DNA of 27,245 bases from a virus: the IMG/VR virus record IMGVR_UViG_3300030107_003361, positions 1 through 27,245 of that record, one strand, 5' to 3'. Below, one piece after another: positions 19,507-27,245 of the stretch. Under the pieces are notes generated by a model. The model worked only from the letters and a program-made list of their open reading frames with translations, made no database searches and had not been told where the DNA came from. The position numbers and the translations under genes are program-made. Numbering within the stretch: the first letter of the stretch is position 1; the number at the start of each line of letters is the position of its first letter.

Positions 19507-22500
19507 CTTTCTGTCCTTGCTGTTCTTGCTCTTCTTCCTCTTGAGTCTTTAATCTCAAGTCCCATATTATCATTTATAAATTGTGTGTACATATCAGATA
19601 AACCCTCTCTCCATTCATCTCTTATATTTCCTACTGGGGTTATTCTAGCTAATTCTCTGCCTAGAGTACGAGCATTGCCTGATAAAGCAGCAGATGCAAA
19701 TCTTTCAGCTTTATTAAAGCCTGGGCCCAAGAAAACACCTAATTTACCTGTTCCGTGAGAATGGAATAAAGCGTCTAAACCAAATTGAGCTGGACCCATA
19801 ATTCCCCATCTTTCAGCAGCTCTAATTGCCCATCTGTATTTGTCATTTGGAAATTGTTGTATATAAAATGGATTTTCTTCTCCGTATCTAATTTGGTCAG
19901 TAATTACATTAGATAAGTGAGCTAATATCATCATCATCATTCCAGTACTTACAGCGTATGTAGCATTTCTACCCTGTAAAGGTATTCCGTTTTCATGTAA
20001 TGCTTTAAAAGTATCAGCACCCCATCTTCTTAATACTGTGTTTCCGATAAGAGTTGGAAATGCTTTTAAATGTTTTATCACAGCAAGTCCCGGATGAGCA
20101 TGCCACAAAGGCACAATAGCTGGATTAGGGGTTAATACAGAATCTTCAGCAAAAATTAAAGCTGCTTTTTTAAATTTTTCAAAGAAAGGTCCTTCTAACT
20201 TAGCACCATCTTTTACCCATTGTATTCCTTCTTTTGTTGGTAGGTCATAATAATCCATTAGTTTGTCCATTCTGAGTTCTTCTTCAGGACGTAATCCAGT
20301 TTTTTTACCTTGAGCTTTACGAGTAAAATAATCTTGCGCCATAAAATCAAAAGTACTGACTGCTAAATGATTCATCCATTTAGTCCAATAGAAAAGACCG
20401 TTAGCTCTAAACAGAATATTATTTCCTATTGTAAAGTCTCCAGCAAATAGTTGATTTGCTCTTTCCATTGCTGCAATATCTCCAGCTTTATTTATAGCTT
20501 CTACCACTAACATAGATCTGGTTTTGTCTTGTTCTCGTCCTTTCCAATCTCTGTTTATAGCTCTTGCTATTTGTTTAGGTAAAGTGACAAACAATTCTTG
20601 TGGTAAAGCTTTACTATATGCCTTTATTCCACCATGATAATATGGCAACGCTGATTCAGGTATAGAAGCAACAGTTGCTAATGGTAATAAAGCCATATTT
20701 AAAAGAGTTATATATCCTTTTTGAGTTTTAACCCACCACTTAGCTGTGTTAGATTTATAAATACCTTGAAAAGCTGACCATAAATTTACTAAATGTTCAA
20801 CTTCCTGCTGTCTTAATGGTCTTCCAGCAGCCTCTAATTCTTCAGCTGCCCTATGAATTCTATTATATAATAGTTCACTATTTGGACCATTAATACGAGC
20901 GTATTCTACCCTAGCAGTACCGTCTTCAATGTATCTTTGTACTCTTTTAAATACACTTGGGTCTAGTAACCTTCCAAATTCTAAATCAGGAACATCTTTA
21001 AATACTCTCTCAAAGTCCAAAGAACCAGCTTTTTTCGCAACAAGTTTAGCTTCATTAACGTCTCTAAATCTTCCCTCAGCCATAATTTCTTTTGCTGATA
21101 AAAGCTCAGGACTAATTTGAATTGAACCTTTGTTAATTATTATATGATCTACAAAGGATATTGCTGCTTCTCTGGCAGCATTTACGTCTCCAAAATTTTC
21201 TTTTGCTCTGGCTAAAGAATCAGGATATTTTTGAAAAATATTTGTAAAAATATCTTCAGCTGCTGTTCTGTGTCTTTCTGCCCATTTCCAATCCATAGTT
21301 CTTGGTAGCCAATTTTTATGATATTCTAAGTCTGGAAATACTTTTTTAGCATAAATATGAAAATCATCAAGTATTTTTCTTATAACATCTCCTTGTTTTT
21401 TTATAAGAGGAGATATTTTCATTTTTGTATTAGGGTTAGTTAAATGTTCAATTAAAGGTATATTTACTTTAGGATTTCCTTTAAATGCTTTAAAAGTTTC
21501 TTGTACGTGAGGAAACCACTTTCCTCTTAAAGGATACCATGCATTTAATAACCGTTGTTGAAATTCTCCTGAACGAGTATGCCTAGAAGAATGATAACTG
21601 TCCATAACTTTTTTAATATCGGAGAATGCTTCAGGTCTCCACAAACTATCCATTATTTCTCTAAAAGCTGGACTTATATCTCTTAAAAATACAGAAGGTC
21701 CTGGAACTCTCAAACGAGCACCAACACCCGTGTAGTCACCTGGAAGAACATCTCTGAGTGTATTATCAGTTTTCCAAAAAGAAACAGCTCTTCCTCCAGC
21801 TATATGTATAAGATGACGCCACATTGGCATTTGTTCATTAACTAGAGCCGAAGGTTTACCTTTAGCAATTATGGTACTAGGATGCGTATTAGTTGCTTCT
21901 TGCCAAGCCTCTGCAGGTAACTTACCAGCATTATCAACTGCTTTGGTAACTTGCTCAGGCATAGATTTTTTTGGTGTAAAAATTTCTTCCACATTTAATC
22001 CTGATTCTCTATAAATTTCTTTTATAGTTTTAAGGTATGGACTTATAGCATCTTCTCCAGTATTAGGAGGAGTCTTTTGTTTTTTATAACCTTCCACTAT
22101 TCCCTTCGCACCTCTGGCTAGCATGGTTTTAGGAAATACTGTTTCTTTAACTTGTTTTTTTGCAGCTTTAGCTATATCAGTTTTATATATTTCATTATTT
22201 TCTACGAGATTTTTTAAATATTTTATATCATTAGTTTCAGCTATACTTTTTCCTCTGGCAGCTATTTCTTGAAATACCATTACTTCTGCTTCAGAATAAA
22301 ATGTTGGTTTACCATCTTTATTTTTTATAAAATACCCTCTGGTAAATATTTCTTCTCCATTACTTAACGCATCTCTAGCAGCATCATACATAGAAGGTTT
22401 TTTAGGATTAGAAGTATATAATCTATTAGATTTTCCTACTACAGCTGGTTGTATAAGAGACATAATTTCGCTAGCAACTTCTTTAGGAAGATTAGAAGGT

Positions 22501-23792
22501 ATTCTTGCTTGTGCAGCTTTTACAAGTCTTCCAATTTTCTTTGCTTCAGCAATAGCATCTAATGCTAAAACAGCTTCATCAACATTCTTAAGTATAACTC
22601 TTCTTCCTGAACCTTCATACCATTTTTTATATTCTTTATTTGCATATTGTACAAACTTTTTATCTATGGTACTTTTAGCGTAGTCTTTACCAGTTTTTGG
22701 ATTAACTCCTTCTCTGGCTCTAAACTCTCCATACCTTAAAACAGATAATGCTTGTATTTCAGCCAAAGTAGCTAAATCTGGTGGTTTCCCTTCAGCAGCA
22801 CTTTCTGACATTCTATCCCATTTTGTATGAACTTCTGTTCCTGTTTCAAGAGCTACAGGTTTATCAGCTTCCTGTTGTCTTTTTTCACGTTCTAAATAAT
22901 CACGTATTACTTCATGTGATTGTCTATATTGAACATCAATAGCTTCCAAACTCATTTTAGGATGTTCTGCTAATACTTTTTGTTTGAAGGATTCAAAACT
23001 AATAACTAGACCAGGAGTTTTATTATTTTCAAACCAAGGCGTTTCCCACTTAGTCCATTTAAACTCCGCACCAGCTCCTAATGGAGGTAATCTTAATTTT
23101 GTTTTTGGAATACCATATCTTTTTCCGGGAAATTGTTTAGATATTTTATAAGCTATTCCTTCTTCAATACCAAAGGTTTTAGCTTTTTCCCATTTTGTTA
23201 ATGGTTTTGCTCCTTTTGGGCGAGGACGAGCAGCGATGGCTCGTGTACCGATGATGGGAGTTAATAATCCTATACCTTCTGTAGCTGTTCTGGCAAACGT
23301 AGCTAAGGCTGGACTATTAGTTTCTTGGAAAGTTTTTTCTCCAAGAGCTTCTCCCCATTTATGAATTCTTTGAAATACTTCTTTATCCAACATGGTTAAA
23401 ACTCTTTCTCCAGATTCAGTTTGAGCCTGAGTAAGTTTTACACCAAGTATTTTTGGAAACTTCATTATGGTGTCATTATATATGTGGTCAAATACTGGTT
23501 TAAATTCGTCCCAGTTACCAGTTCTTAAACCATGATAAGTTGCTGTAACAGTTGCTGTTGAGCCTCCAAAAGCAAACCCAATGGCACCTTTAACTAATCC
23601 TTCAATAGTTCCTGGTATTGATGTTACTACATTTGAAATAGTACGACCACCTTTAGGACCAGTGTATCCACCAATCTCACCAGGAGTAGTTAAAGTAGAG
23701 CCATGAAATTTAAACCCTGAAGAAGTTTTTCCTTTTTTTAAAAAAGAAAAATCACCACTCGCTTTGTTAGGATCCGATCCATGAAATTGCAT
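19503..23792 (-). CDS. Giant internal virion / DNA-ejection protein (1429 aa)
   Basis: Largest gene of the window. The N-terminal 130 residues include a Gly/Thr-rich hydrophobic stretch (GTIEGLVKGAIGFAFGGSTA, about 54-73) that could enter a membrane. The middle (about 300-900) is charged and helical. The C-terminal 500 residues have several hydrophobic segments (ITLLNMALLPLATVASI; STGMMMMILAHLSNVI) and the pattern NPAIVPLWHAHPGLAVIKH. This architecture resembles the large polyvalent or internal-virion proteins of podovirus-like phages that are ejected ahead of DNA. No lytic transglycosylase motif was seen. It starts in a TAATG overlap with the upstream gene. Function inferred from size, composition and neighbours. 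Confidence 0.8.
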   Translation of the reverse strand: MQFHGSDPNKASGDFSFLKKGKTSSGFKFHGSTLTTPGEIGGYTGPKGGRTISNVVTSIPGTIEGLVKGAIGFAFGGSTATVTATYHGLRTGNWDEFKPVFDHIYNDTIMKFPKILGVKLTQAQTESGERVLTMLDKEVFQRIHKWGEALGEKTFQETNSPALATFARTATEGIGLLTPIIGTRAIAARPRPKGAKPLTKWEKAKTFGIEEGIAYKISKQFPGKRYGIPKTKLRLPPLGAGAEFKWTKWETPWFENNKTPGLVISFESFKQKVLAEHPKMSLEAIDVQYRQSHEVIRDYLEREKRQQEADKPVALETGTEVHTKWDRMSESAAEGKPPDLATLAEIQALSVLRYGEFRAREGVNPKTGKDYAKSTIDKKFVQYANKEYKKWYEGSGRRVILKNVDEAVLALDAIAEAKKIGRLVKAAQARIPSNLPKEVASEIMSLIQPAVVGKSNRLYTSNPKKPSMYDAARDALSNGEEIFTRGYFIKNKDGKPTFYSEAEVMVFQEIAARGKSIAETNDIKYLKNLVENNEIYKTDIAKAAKKQVKETVFPKTMLARGAKGIVEGYKKQKTPPNTGEDAISPYLKTIKEIYRESGLNVEEIFTPKKSMPEQVTKAVDNAGKLPAEAWQEATNTHPSTIIAKGKPSALVNEQMPMWRHLIHIAGGRAVSFWKTDNTLRDVLPGDYTGVGARLRVPGPSVFLRDISPAFREIMDSLWRPEAFSDIKKVMDSYHSSRHTRSGEFQQRLLNAWYPLRGKWFPHVQETFKAFKGNPKVNIPLIEHLTNPNTKMKISPLIKKQGDVIRKILDDFHIYAKKVFPDLEYHKNWLPRTMDWKWAERHRTAAEDIFTNIFQKYPDSLARAKENFGDVNAAREAAISFVDHIIINKGSIQISPELLSAKEIMAEGRFRDVNEAKLVAKKAGSLDFERVFKDVPDLEFGRLLDPSVFKRVQRYIEDGTARVEYARINGPNSELLYNRIHRAAEELEAAGRPLRQQEVEHLVNLWSAFQGIYKSNTAKWWVKTQKGYITLLNMALLPLATVASIPESALPYYHGGIKAYSKALPQELFVTLPKQIARAINRDWKGREQDKTRSMLVVEAINKAGDIAAMERANQLFAGDFTIGNNILFRANGLFYWTKWMNHLAVSTFDFMAQDYFTRKAQGKKTGLRPEEELRMDKLMDYYDLPTKEGIQWVKDGAKLEGPFFEKFKKAALIFAEDSVLTPNPAIVPLWHAHPGLAVIKHLKAFPTLIGNTVLRRWGADTFKALHENGIPLQGRNATYAVSTGMMMMILAHLSNVITDQIRYGEENPFYIQQFPNDKYRWAIRAAERWGIMGPAQFGLDALFHSHGTGKLGVFLGPGFNKAERFASAALSGNARTLGRELARITPVGNIRDEWREGLSDMYTQFINDNMGLEIKDSRGRRARTARTER

Positions 23793-24892
23793 TATTTTTG
23801 CTCTGTAGATGTAACCATATTTACAAAGGTATCTATATTCTCAGCAACTAATGTATCCGCTGCTGCTTGATTAGTAACGCCATTTTGTTCTGCGTAGTCT
23901 ATAACTGCTTGTTCAAATAATTCTTTGTCAAAACCCATACCTTTAGCTAATTCACCTACTGGATGTATATAATTAAAATTGCTTCCCATAACGCCTTGTG
24001 AATCAGATTCAACTTGCCACATGTCTCCCATATTGCCTGCTACATCAGATGCATATCCTCCAAGAGGAGTTATTTTTTGTATTGCAGCAACTAGTTTTTG
24101 TAGTTGAGCTTCACTTCTTTTGTTTTCATGACCCTCAGCTACTTGCACATGTCCTTGAGATGTTATTGTTATACCTGCACCAAGATTTCCAGTAGCTGCT
24201 ATAATAGCATTTCCAGCGTTAGCTCTTTGAGTATTTTGTATGTCTAAAGTATCTTTAACATTACCTAATATATCACTTTCACTAAGTTGATTTTCCGCAA
24301 ATAACGCTTCTCTTTCTCTTGCATATGGTCCCATATGTGCAGCTACACGATTCATTTCTCTTATAAAAGGTAAATGTTGTAAAGTTAATCCTTGAAATTC
24401 ACCAGAATCCATATCAATTCCTATATCAAAAGGTTCTCCAGTAGTACTTTGATACTCTTCTCGTAATGCTTGAAGATGAAAATTTGCTCTTTCTATAGCA
24501 TCAGAATCCCCACTTTCTAAAGCTCTTTGAATTTCCTGACCTCTAGCAAATTGCATATCATATATTCTAGCTAATTGTTTATCTTCTAATTCCCATTTTT
24601 TAGCATCTAATTCTACTTGCATTTTAGCTGAGAAATAATGAGGATTATCTATTAAATGTTGATGCATTTGTTGTGCTGTAGTTACTTGTAAAGCGTTTAA
24701 TGCATCTCTGGTAGGTCTGTTTGCTTTTAACTCATCAAATTGATACTCAGACTGTTCTAGAGTTAATTCAGCTGCACGTTTCCTAGTCCCAAACGTTTCT
24801 TTCATCTCAAAAGTTTGTTGTTTAGTTTGCTCAGTAGATGCTCTAGTAGCTTGTAAATTAGCTAATGATTCTAAACCTGTTTGAATTGCCAT
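23792..24892 (-). CDS. Internal virion protein, coiled-coil rich (366 aa)
   Basis: Ala/Glu/Gln-rich helical protein with long coiled-coil tendency over residues 1-190 (for example KETFGTRKRAAELTLEQSEY). A less regular Gly/Asn-rich region spans about 215-320. No catalytic motif or membrane segment. It sits between the Gly-rich protein and the giant ejection-type protein, the layout of internal core proteins in T7-like and other podoviruses. GGAG precedes the ATG. Likely one of three ejected core proteins; sequence alone does not prove it. Confidence 0.78.
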   Translation of the reverse strand: MAIQTGLESLANLQATRASTEQTKQQTFEMKETFGTRKRAAELTLEQSEYQFDELKANRPTRDALNALQVTTAQQMHQHLIDNPHYFSAKMQVELDAKKWELEDKQLARIYDMQFARGQEIQRALESGDSDAIERANFHLQALREEYQSTTGEPFDIGIDMDSGEFQGLTLQHLPFIREMNRVAAHMGPYAREREALFAENQLSESDILGNVKDTLDIQNTQRANAGNAIIAATGNLGAGITITSQGHVQVAEGHENKRSEAQLQKLVAAIQKITPLGGYASDVAGNMGDMWQVESDSQGVMGSNFNYIHPVGELAKGMGFDKELFEQAVIDYAEQNGVTNQAAADTLVAENIDTFVNMVTSTEQK

Positions 24893-24902
24893 AATTAATC
24901 TC

Positions 24903-25952
24903 CTAGACTATTGTGTCTAATATGTTGCCTATTGCTTGAGTTGTAGAACGAGCACCAATATTTCTTTCTGCTAACTGCCCTTCAAGAGTAGCAATATTTG
25001 CAGTCATTGTATCCGCACCACCAGCAACAGATGTCCAATAAGATCTTTCTGCACCAATAAATTTACTTTCAAGATCCATTAAACCTCGTTTAAATTGATC
25101 TCTACCAAATCCTGATTCAGCTGGATTATGTCCTTGCGCCACAAGAAGTCTTTTTAATCTTTCAGCTTCTCTGTCTAACGCAGCATTGTAAGTTTCAGGC
25201 AGTTCTCCTCTGGCTAATTTTTCTTGATGTTTTTTAGCCTCACTAGCATAGTATTCACCATATTCACTTCTGTACTGACCTAAATTCTTTCTAAGAGCAT
25301 CTAATTGTTGTTGTTGTATATTTCCTTCATACGCTGAATATCCAGAAGTAATAGCTTCTTTTAAGAATTCTCTGTCAAGTTTCATTCCAGTTCCAGAAGG
25401 ACCTATAGCTTGTCTTGGACTAAGCTGAGGTGTTCTTACTCCCTGTGAAGTAGTATGTCCAACAATATTTTTTCCTAATGTTACTGGGCTGCTACCTAAA
25501 GTACTAAGTTGAGGTGTGTATCCTCCTTTAGAAGCAAGCGAAGATGCTAAGAAACTTTGGGGTCCTTTAATTGCTGAAGTTACTGGGGATAATGTAGCAA
25601 GTCTTGCAGCAGTAGCACTTGATCCTAACGCTCCAGAAGCTAAGCCTAAATTTGTTGCTGTTCCAGCTCCATACTGTCCCATTAAACCAGCCATTTTTCC
25701 GCCAGCTTGTCCTAAACCTGTAGAAGCTCCACCAAAGAAATTACCAAAGCCACCAGTACCACCTAGGCCCTTCATAATTCCTCCACCAATACCACCCATA
25801 GCGCCTCCTATTAAGGCACCTTTAAGACCTCCTCCAGATACTATTCCACCCAAAGCTCCGCCAACCATTCCTCCAACAACTGGCCCGAGAGGTGTCATCA
25901 TACCAATAACTGGTAAGGCAATTCCTGCTATTTTCTTTACCGTAGACCCCAT
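24903..25952 (-). CDS. Gly-rich internal virion / DNA transfer protein (349 aa)
   Basis: The first 110 residues are a glycine-zipper region (GMVGGALGGIVSGG; GGAMGGIGGGIMKGLGG) typical of membrane-inserting phage ejection proteins. A Ser/Thr-rich linker follows. The C-terminal half is helical and charged (YRSEYGEYYASEAKKHQEKL; ESKFIGAERSYW). Proteins with this N-terminus are common just upstream of large ejection proteins in podovirus-like genomes and are thought to form part of the periplasm- or membrane-spanning conduit. GGAG lies 8 bases before the ATG. Confidence 0.8.
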   Translation of the reverse strand: MGSTVKKIAGIALPVIGMMTPLGPVVGGMVGGALGGIVSGGGLKGALIGGAMGGIGGGIMKGLGGTGGFGNFFGGASTGLGQAGGKMAGLMGQYGAGTATNLGLASGALGSSATAARLATLSPVTSAIKGPQSFLASSLASKGGYTPQLSTLGSSPVTLGKNIVGHTTSQGVRTPQLSPRQAIGPSGTGMKLDREFLKEAITSGYSAYEGNIQQQQLDALRKNLGQYRSEYGEYYASEAKKHQEKLARGELPETYNAALDREAERLKRLLVAQGHNPAESGFGRDQFKRGLMDLESKFIGAERSYWTSVAGGADTMTANIATLEGQLAERNIGARSTTQAIGNILDTIV

Positions 25953-25965
25953 ACTAATTCTCCAT

Positions 25966-26415
25966 TTAATGATTTGGGTTCAATAATCCAAACATATATT
26001 CATTTTTAAATTTCATATCATTATTTTTATATTCTAAATAAGATTCTTTTTTAACTCCTTCTGGAATACATCCATATCTTGAAGCTAAAGAAACTACCTT
26101 TTTATTACTTGTAATCATTTCTAGTCTGTGTACTTTAGGATGAGTTTCCCAAAACCACTTTTCCATTCTCTTTAAATTTTTGTACAATTTTAACATTCCT
26201 TTACAGTCTGCTATAACATCAATTTCTGCAACCCAATTACTAGTGGGTCTTAAGAGAACAACTATTTGATTTTTTTCACTTCCAACTATTAATAATTGTT
26301 GATTTTTTTGGCTATCTTCTAAAATTTTTATTGCTTGATCTGTTGTAATTTCTGGTCTTTGAAACTTTTCTAAGTCTAGTTTCTTACGGAGTAATTTCTT
26401 TACCCATAAGTCCAT
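25966..26415 (-). CDS. GNAT-like internal virion protein (149 aa)
   Basis: Acetyltransferase-fold protein resembling T7 gp13-type internal virion protein A. A strand pair (LLIVGSEKNQIVVLLRPTSN) is followed by AEIDVIADCKGMLKLYKNL (about 62-80), then KVHRLEMITSNKKVVSLASRYG (about 94-115), with SLASRYGCIPEGVKKE like the GNAT C-terminal 'N-x-x-a-x-x-l-y-x-x-G-F' region. The acetyl-CoA loop (Q/RxxGxG/A) is not evident, so it may be catalytically inactive and structural, as thought for gp13. It is 13 bases upstream of the Gly-rich protein and has GAGGAG before the ATG. Confidence 0.7.
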   Translation of the reverse strand: MDLWVKKLLRKKLDLEKFQRPEITTDQAIKILEDSQKNQQLLIVGSEKNQIVVLLRPTSNWVAEIDVIADCKGMLKLYKNLKRMEKWFWETHPKVHRLEMITSNKKVVSLASRYGCIPEGVKKESYLEYKNNDMKFKNEYMFGLLNPNH

Positions 26416-26446
26416 ATCTATTCTCCTCTAATTAATTATATTTCTC

Positions 26447-27022
26447 CTACGCTGTAAACCAATTAGTTGCATCTACAGCTATATATCTTCTTGACGTTCC
26501 TTCACCCAGTACATTAGAGTCTACTGCGTTAGCTGAACCACCATCTATTGCATCACTTGTGTTAGGCCATATTTTTATATCTTGACCTGCATCATCATTT
26601 ATAATTAAAATTTCTAACCCAGCTACTGCTGTTGGTAACTTAACTCCATCTCCATCACTACCTACTGTAGTTACTCTATTTATATCTGCAGTTAAAGCCG
26701 TTGCTCCAGCTTGTGTTTGTGTAGATCCCGCAGTTATAGAATTAGTAACTGATTTAACAAAATTTCCACCTGCTGTAACTCCAGTATGTTGCGCCTCTGT
26801 TAAATGATATTTTTCTCCACTACTTCCACCTTGAGTATTCTGTGTATCATTATGATTACGAGTAGTTATTGATGTAAGGTTAGAACTTGTAAAATTTAAT
26901 CCATTATAATATCCAACACCACCTTCTGAAGTTCCGCCTAATTGATTACTTAGTCTTTCAAAGTATCTTTTCCATAAATTAGAAGTAATAGGGGTATGTA
27001 ATGGAGGAGGTCCTAAAGCCAT
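26447..27022 (-). CDS. Phage tail/decoration structural protein (191 aa)
   Basis: Ser/Thr/Gly/Asn-rich virion protein. The segment TQNTQGGSSGEKYHLTEAQH (60-79) matches the '(L)QGG..GE.YHLT' motif frequent in tail fibres and other phage surface proteins. The C-terminal part (about 105-191) looks like a beta-rich domain (RVTTVGSDGDGVKLPTAVAG; RRYIAVDATNWFTA) seen in small capsid or tail accessory proteins. AAGGAGAT precedes the ATG. It starts inside the last codon of the upstream gene region. Tail fibre, tail tip or head decoration are all possible. Confidence 0.72.
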   Translation of the reverse strand: MALGPPPLHTPITSNLWKRYFERLSNQLGGTSEGGVGYYNGLNFTSSNLTSITTRNHNDTQNTQGGSSGEKYHLTEAQHTGVTAGGNFVKSVTNSITAGSTQTQAGATALTADINRVTTVGSDGDGVKLPTAVAGLEILIINDDAGQDIKIWPNTSDAIDGGSANAVDSNVLGEGTSRRYIAVDATNWFTA

Positions 27023-27245
27023 TAGTTATCTCCTTCAGCATATCTACCTTGCTCTACTCCAAATTCAAGAGATTCTAATCTTAATGGTGTATTAGCAGTG
27101 TGTCTTAATCTAAATGCTCGTCTATGAAATCTTCCTAAAGATACTAATCTTGGAAAAGTATCTTTCATATCTACAGTCCTAGAGGTTGAATAATTATTAT
27201 AGTCATCATCAGACCAATCTATAGTTATTGGAGAAGAGGAAGCTT
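27022..27245 (-). CDS. C-terminal part of a DNA-stabilisation/tail protein
   Basis: Open minus-strand frame entering from the right edge and ending at TAA 27022-27024. The visible 73 residues include ITIDWSDDDYNNYSTSR, then RLVSLGRFHRRAFRLRHT, and end GVEQGRYAEGDN. A 'W-S-D-D' turn followed by 'LGRFhrRaFrLr' is typical of the C-terminal beta-propeller repeat of phage packaged-DNA stabilisation proteins (P22 gp10-like) and related tail hub proteins. The gene continues beyond the window. The stop overlaps the ATG of the next gene by one base. Confidence 0.6.
   Translation of the reverse strand, partial: ASSSPITIDWSDDDYNNYSTSRTVDMKDTFPRLVSLGRFHRRAFRLRHTANTPLRLESLEFGVEQGRYAEGDN

Noticed and set aside
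25516-25986. 156-aa Pro-rich + strand frame
   Set aside because: It is the complement of the glycine-zipper region (Gly codons read as Pro on the other strand). No ribosome-binding site or family match.

Overview
This window looks like a contiguous piece of a low-GC, tailed, double-stranded DNA bacteriophage genome, probably a virulent podovirus-like phage. The evidence is a full phage DNA metabolism set (primase, helicase, family A polymerase, 5'-3' exonuclease, Holliday-junction endonuclease, class II ribonucleotide reductase), a small-gene lysis region, and a block of internal virion or DNA-ejection type proteins. No integrase, repressor or tRNA was recognised. The host cannot be named from the sequence; the B12-dependent reductase suggests a host with access to cobalamin.

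Layout. Positions 76-6593 (+ strand) carry small unknown genes and a compact amide-bond chemistry cluster: a phiEco32-type COOH-NH2 ligase, an unknown 221-aa protein, a second glutamine-synthetase-fold amidoligase, a class II glutamine amidotransferase ending in a zinc ribbon, an unknown 164-aa protein, an ATP-grasp ligase and a gamma-glutamylcyclotransferase. Positions 6618-14131 (+) hold the replication and recombination genes: primase, helicase, polymerase, a possible SSB, exonuclease, endonuclease I and a phosphoesterase. Positions 14207-17790 (+) hold nucleotide and DNA modification genes: the reductase, a DUF3310 protein, and a cytosine-5 DNA methyltransferase that carries a second conserved-looking gene overprinted in another frame. 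Positions 17787-27245 (- strand) run convergently: an unknown 202-aa protein, small membrane proteins, a holin, a DUF5675 protein, a 1429-aa ejection-type protein, two more internal-virion-type proteins, a GNAT-like protein, a tail or decoration protein, and the C-terminus of a DNA-stabilisation-type protein.

The most unusual feature is a set of eight identical 22-bp perfect palindromes at 34, 272, 1612, 3245, 4646, 5604, 6592 and 7540. They occur only in the first 7.6 kb, often about 1 kb apart. Some lie between genes, one supplies a stop codon, and three lie inside enzyme genes where they are translated in two different frames. The same left arm also holds a second short repeat (core CTATCACCCC), an excess of CCCGG/CCGGG pentamers, and (TAA)n tracts in place of Shine-Dalgarno sites. 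Together these mark the left 8.8 kb as a module with its own regulatory or evolutionary history.

Working model (inference). The left-arm enzymes make, trim or attach an amide- or gamma-glutamyl-linked peptide tag during infection, perhaps on a host or virion component. The palindromes coordinate expression of this module or serve another genome-wide role.
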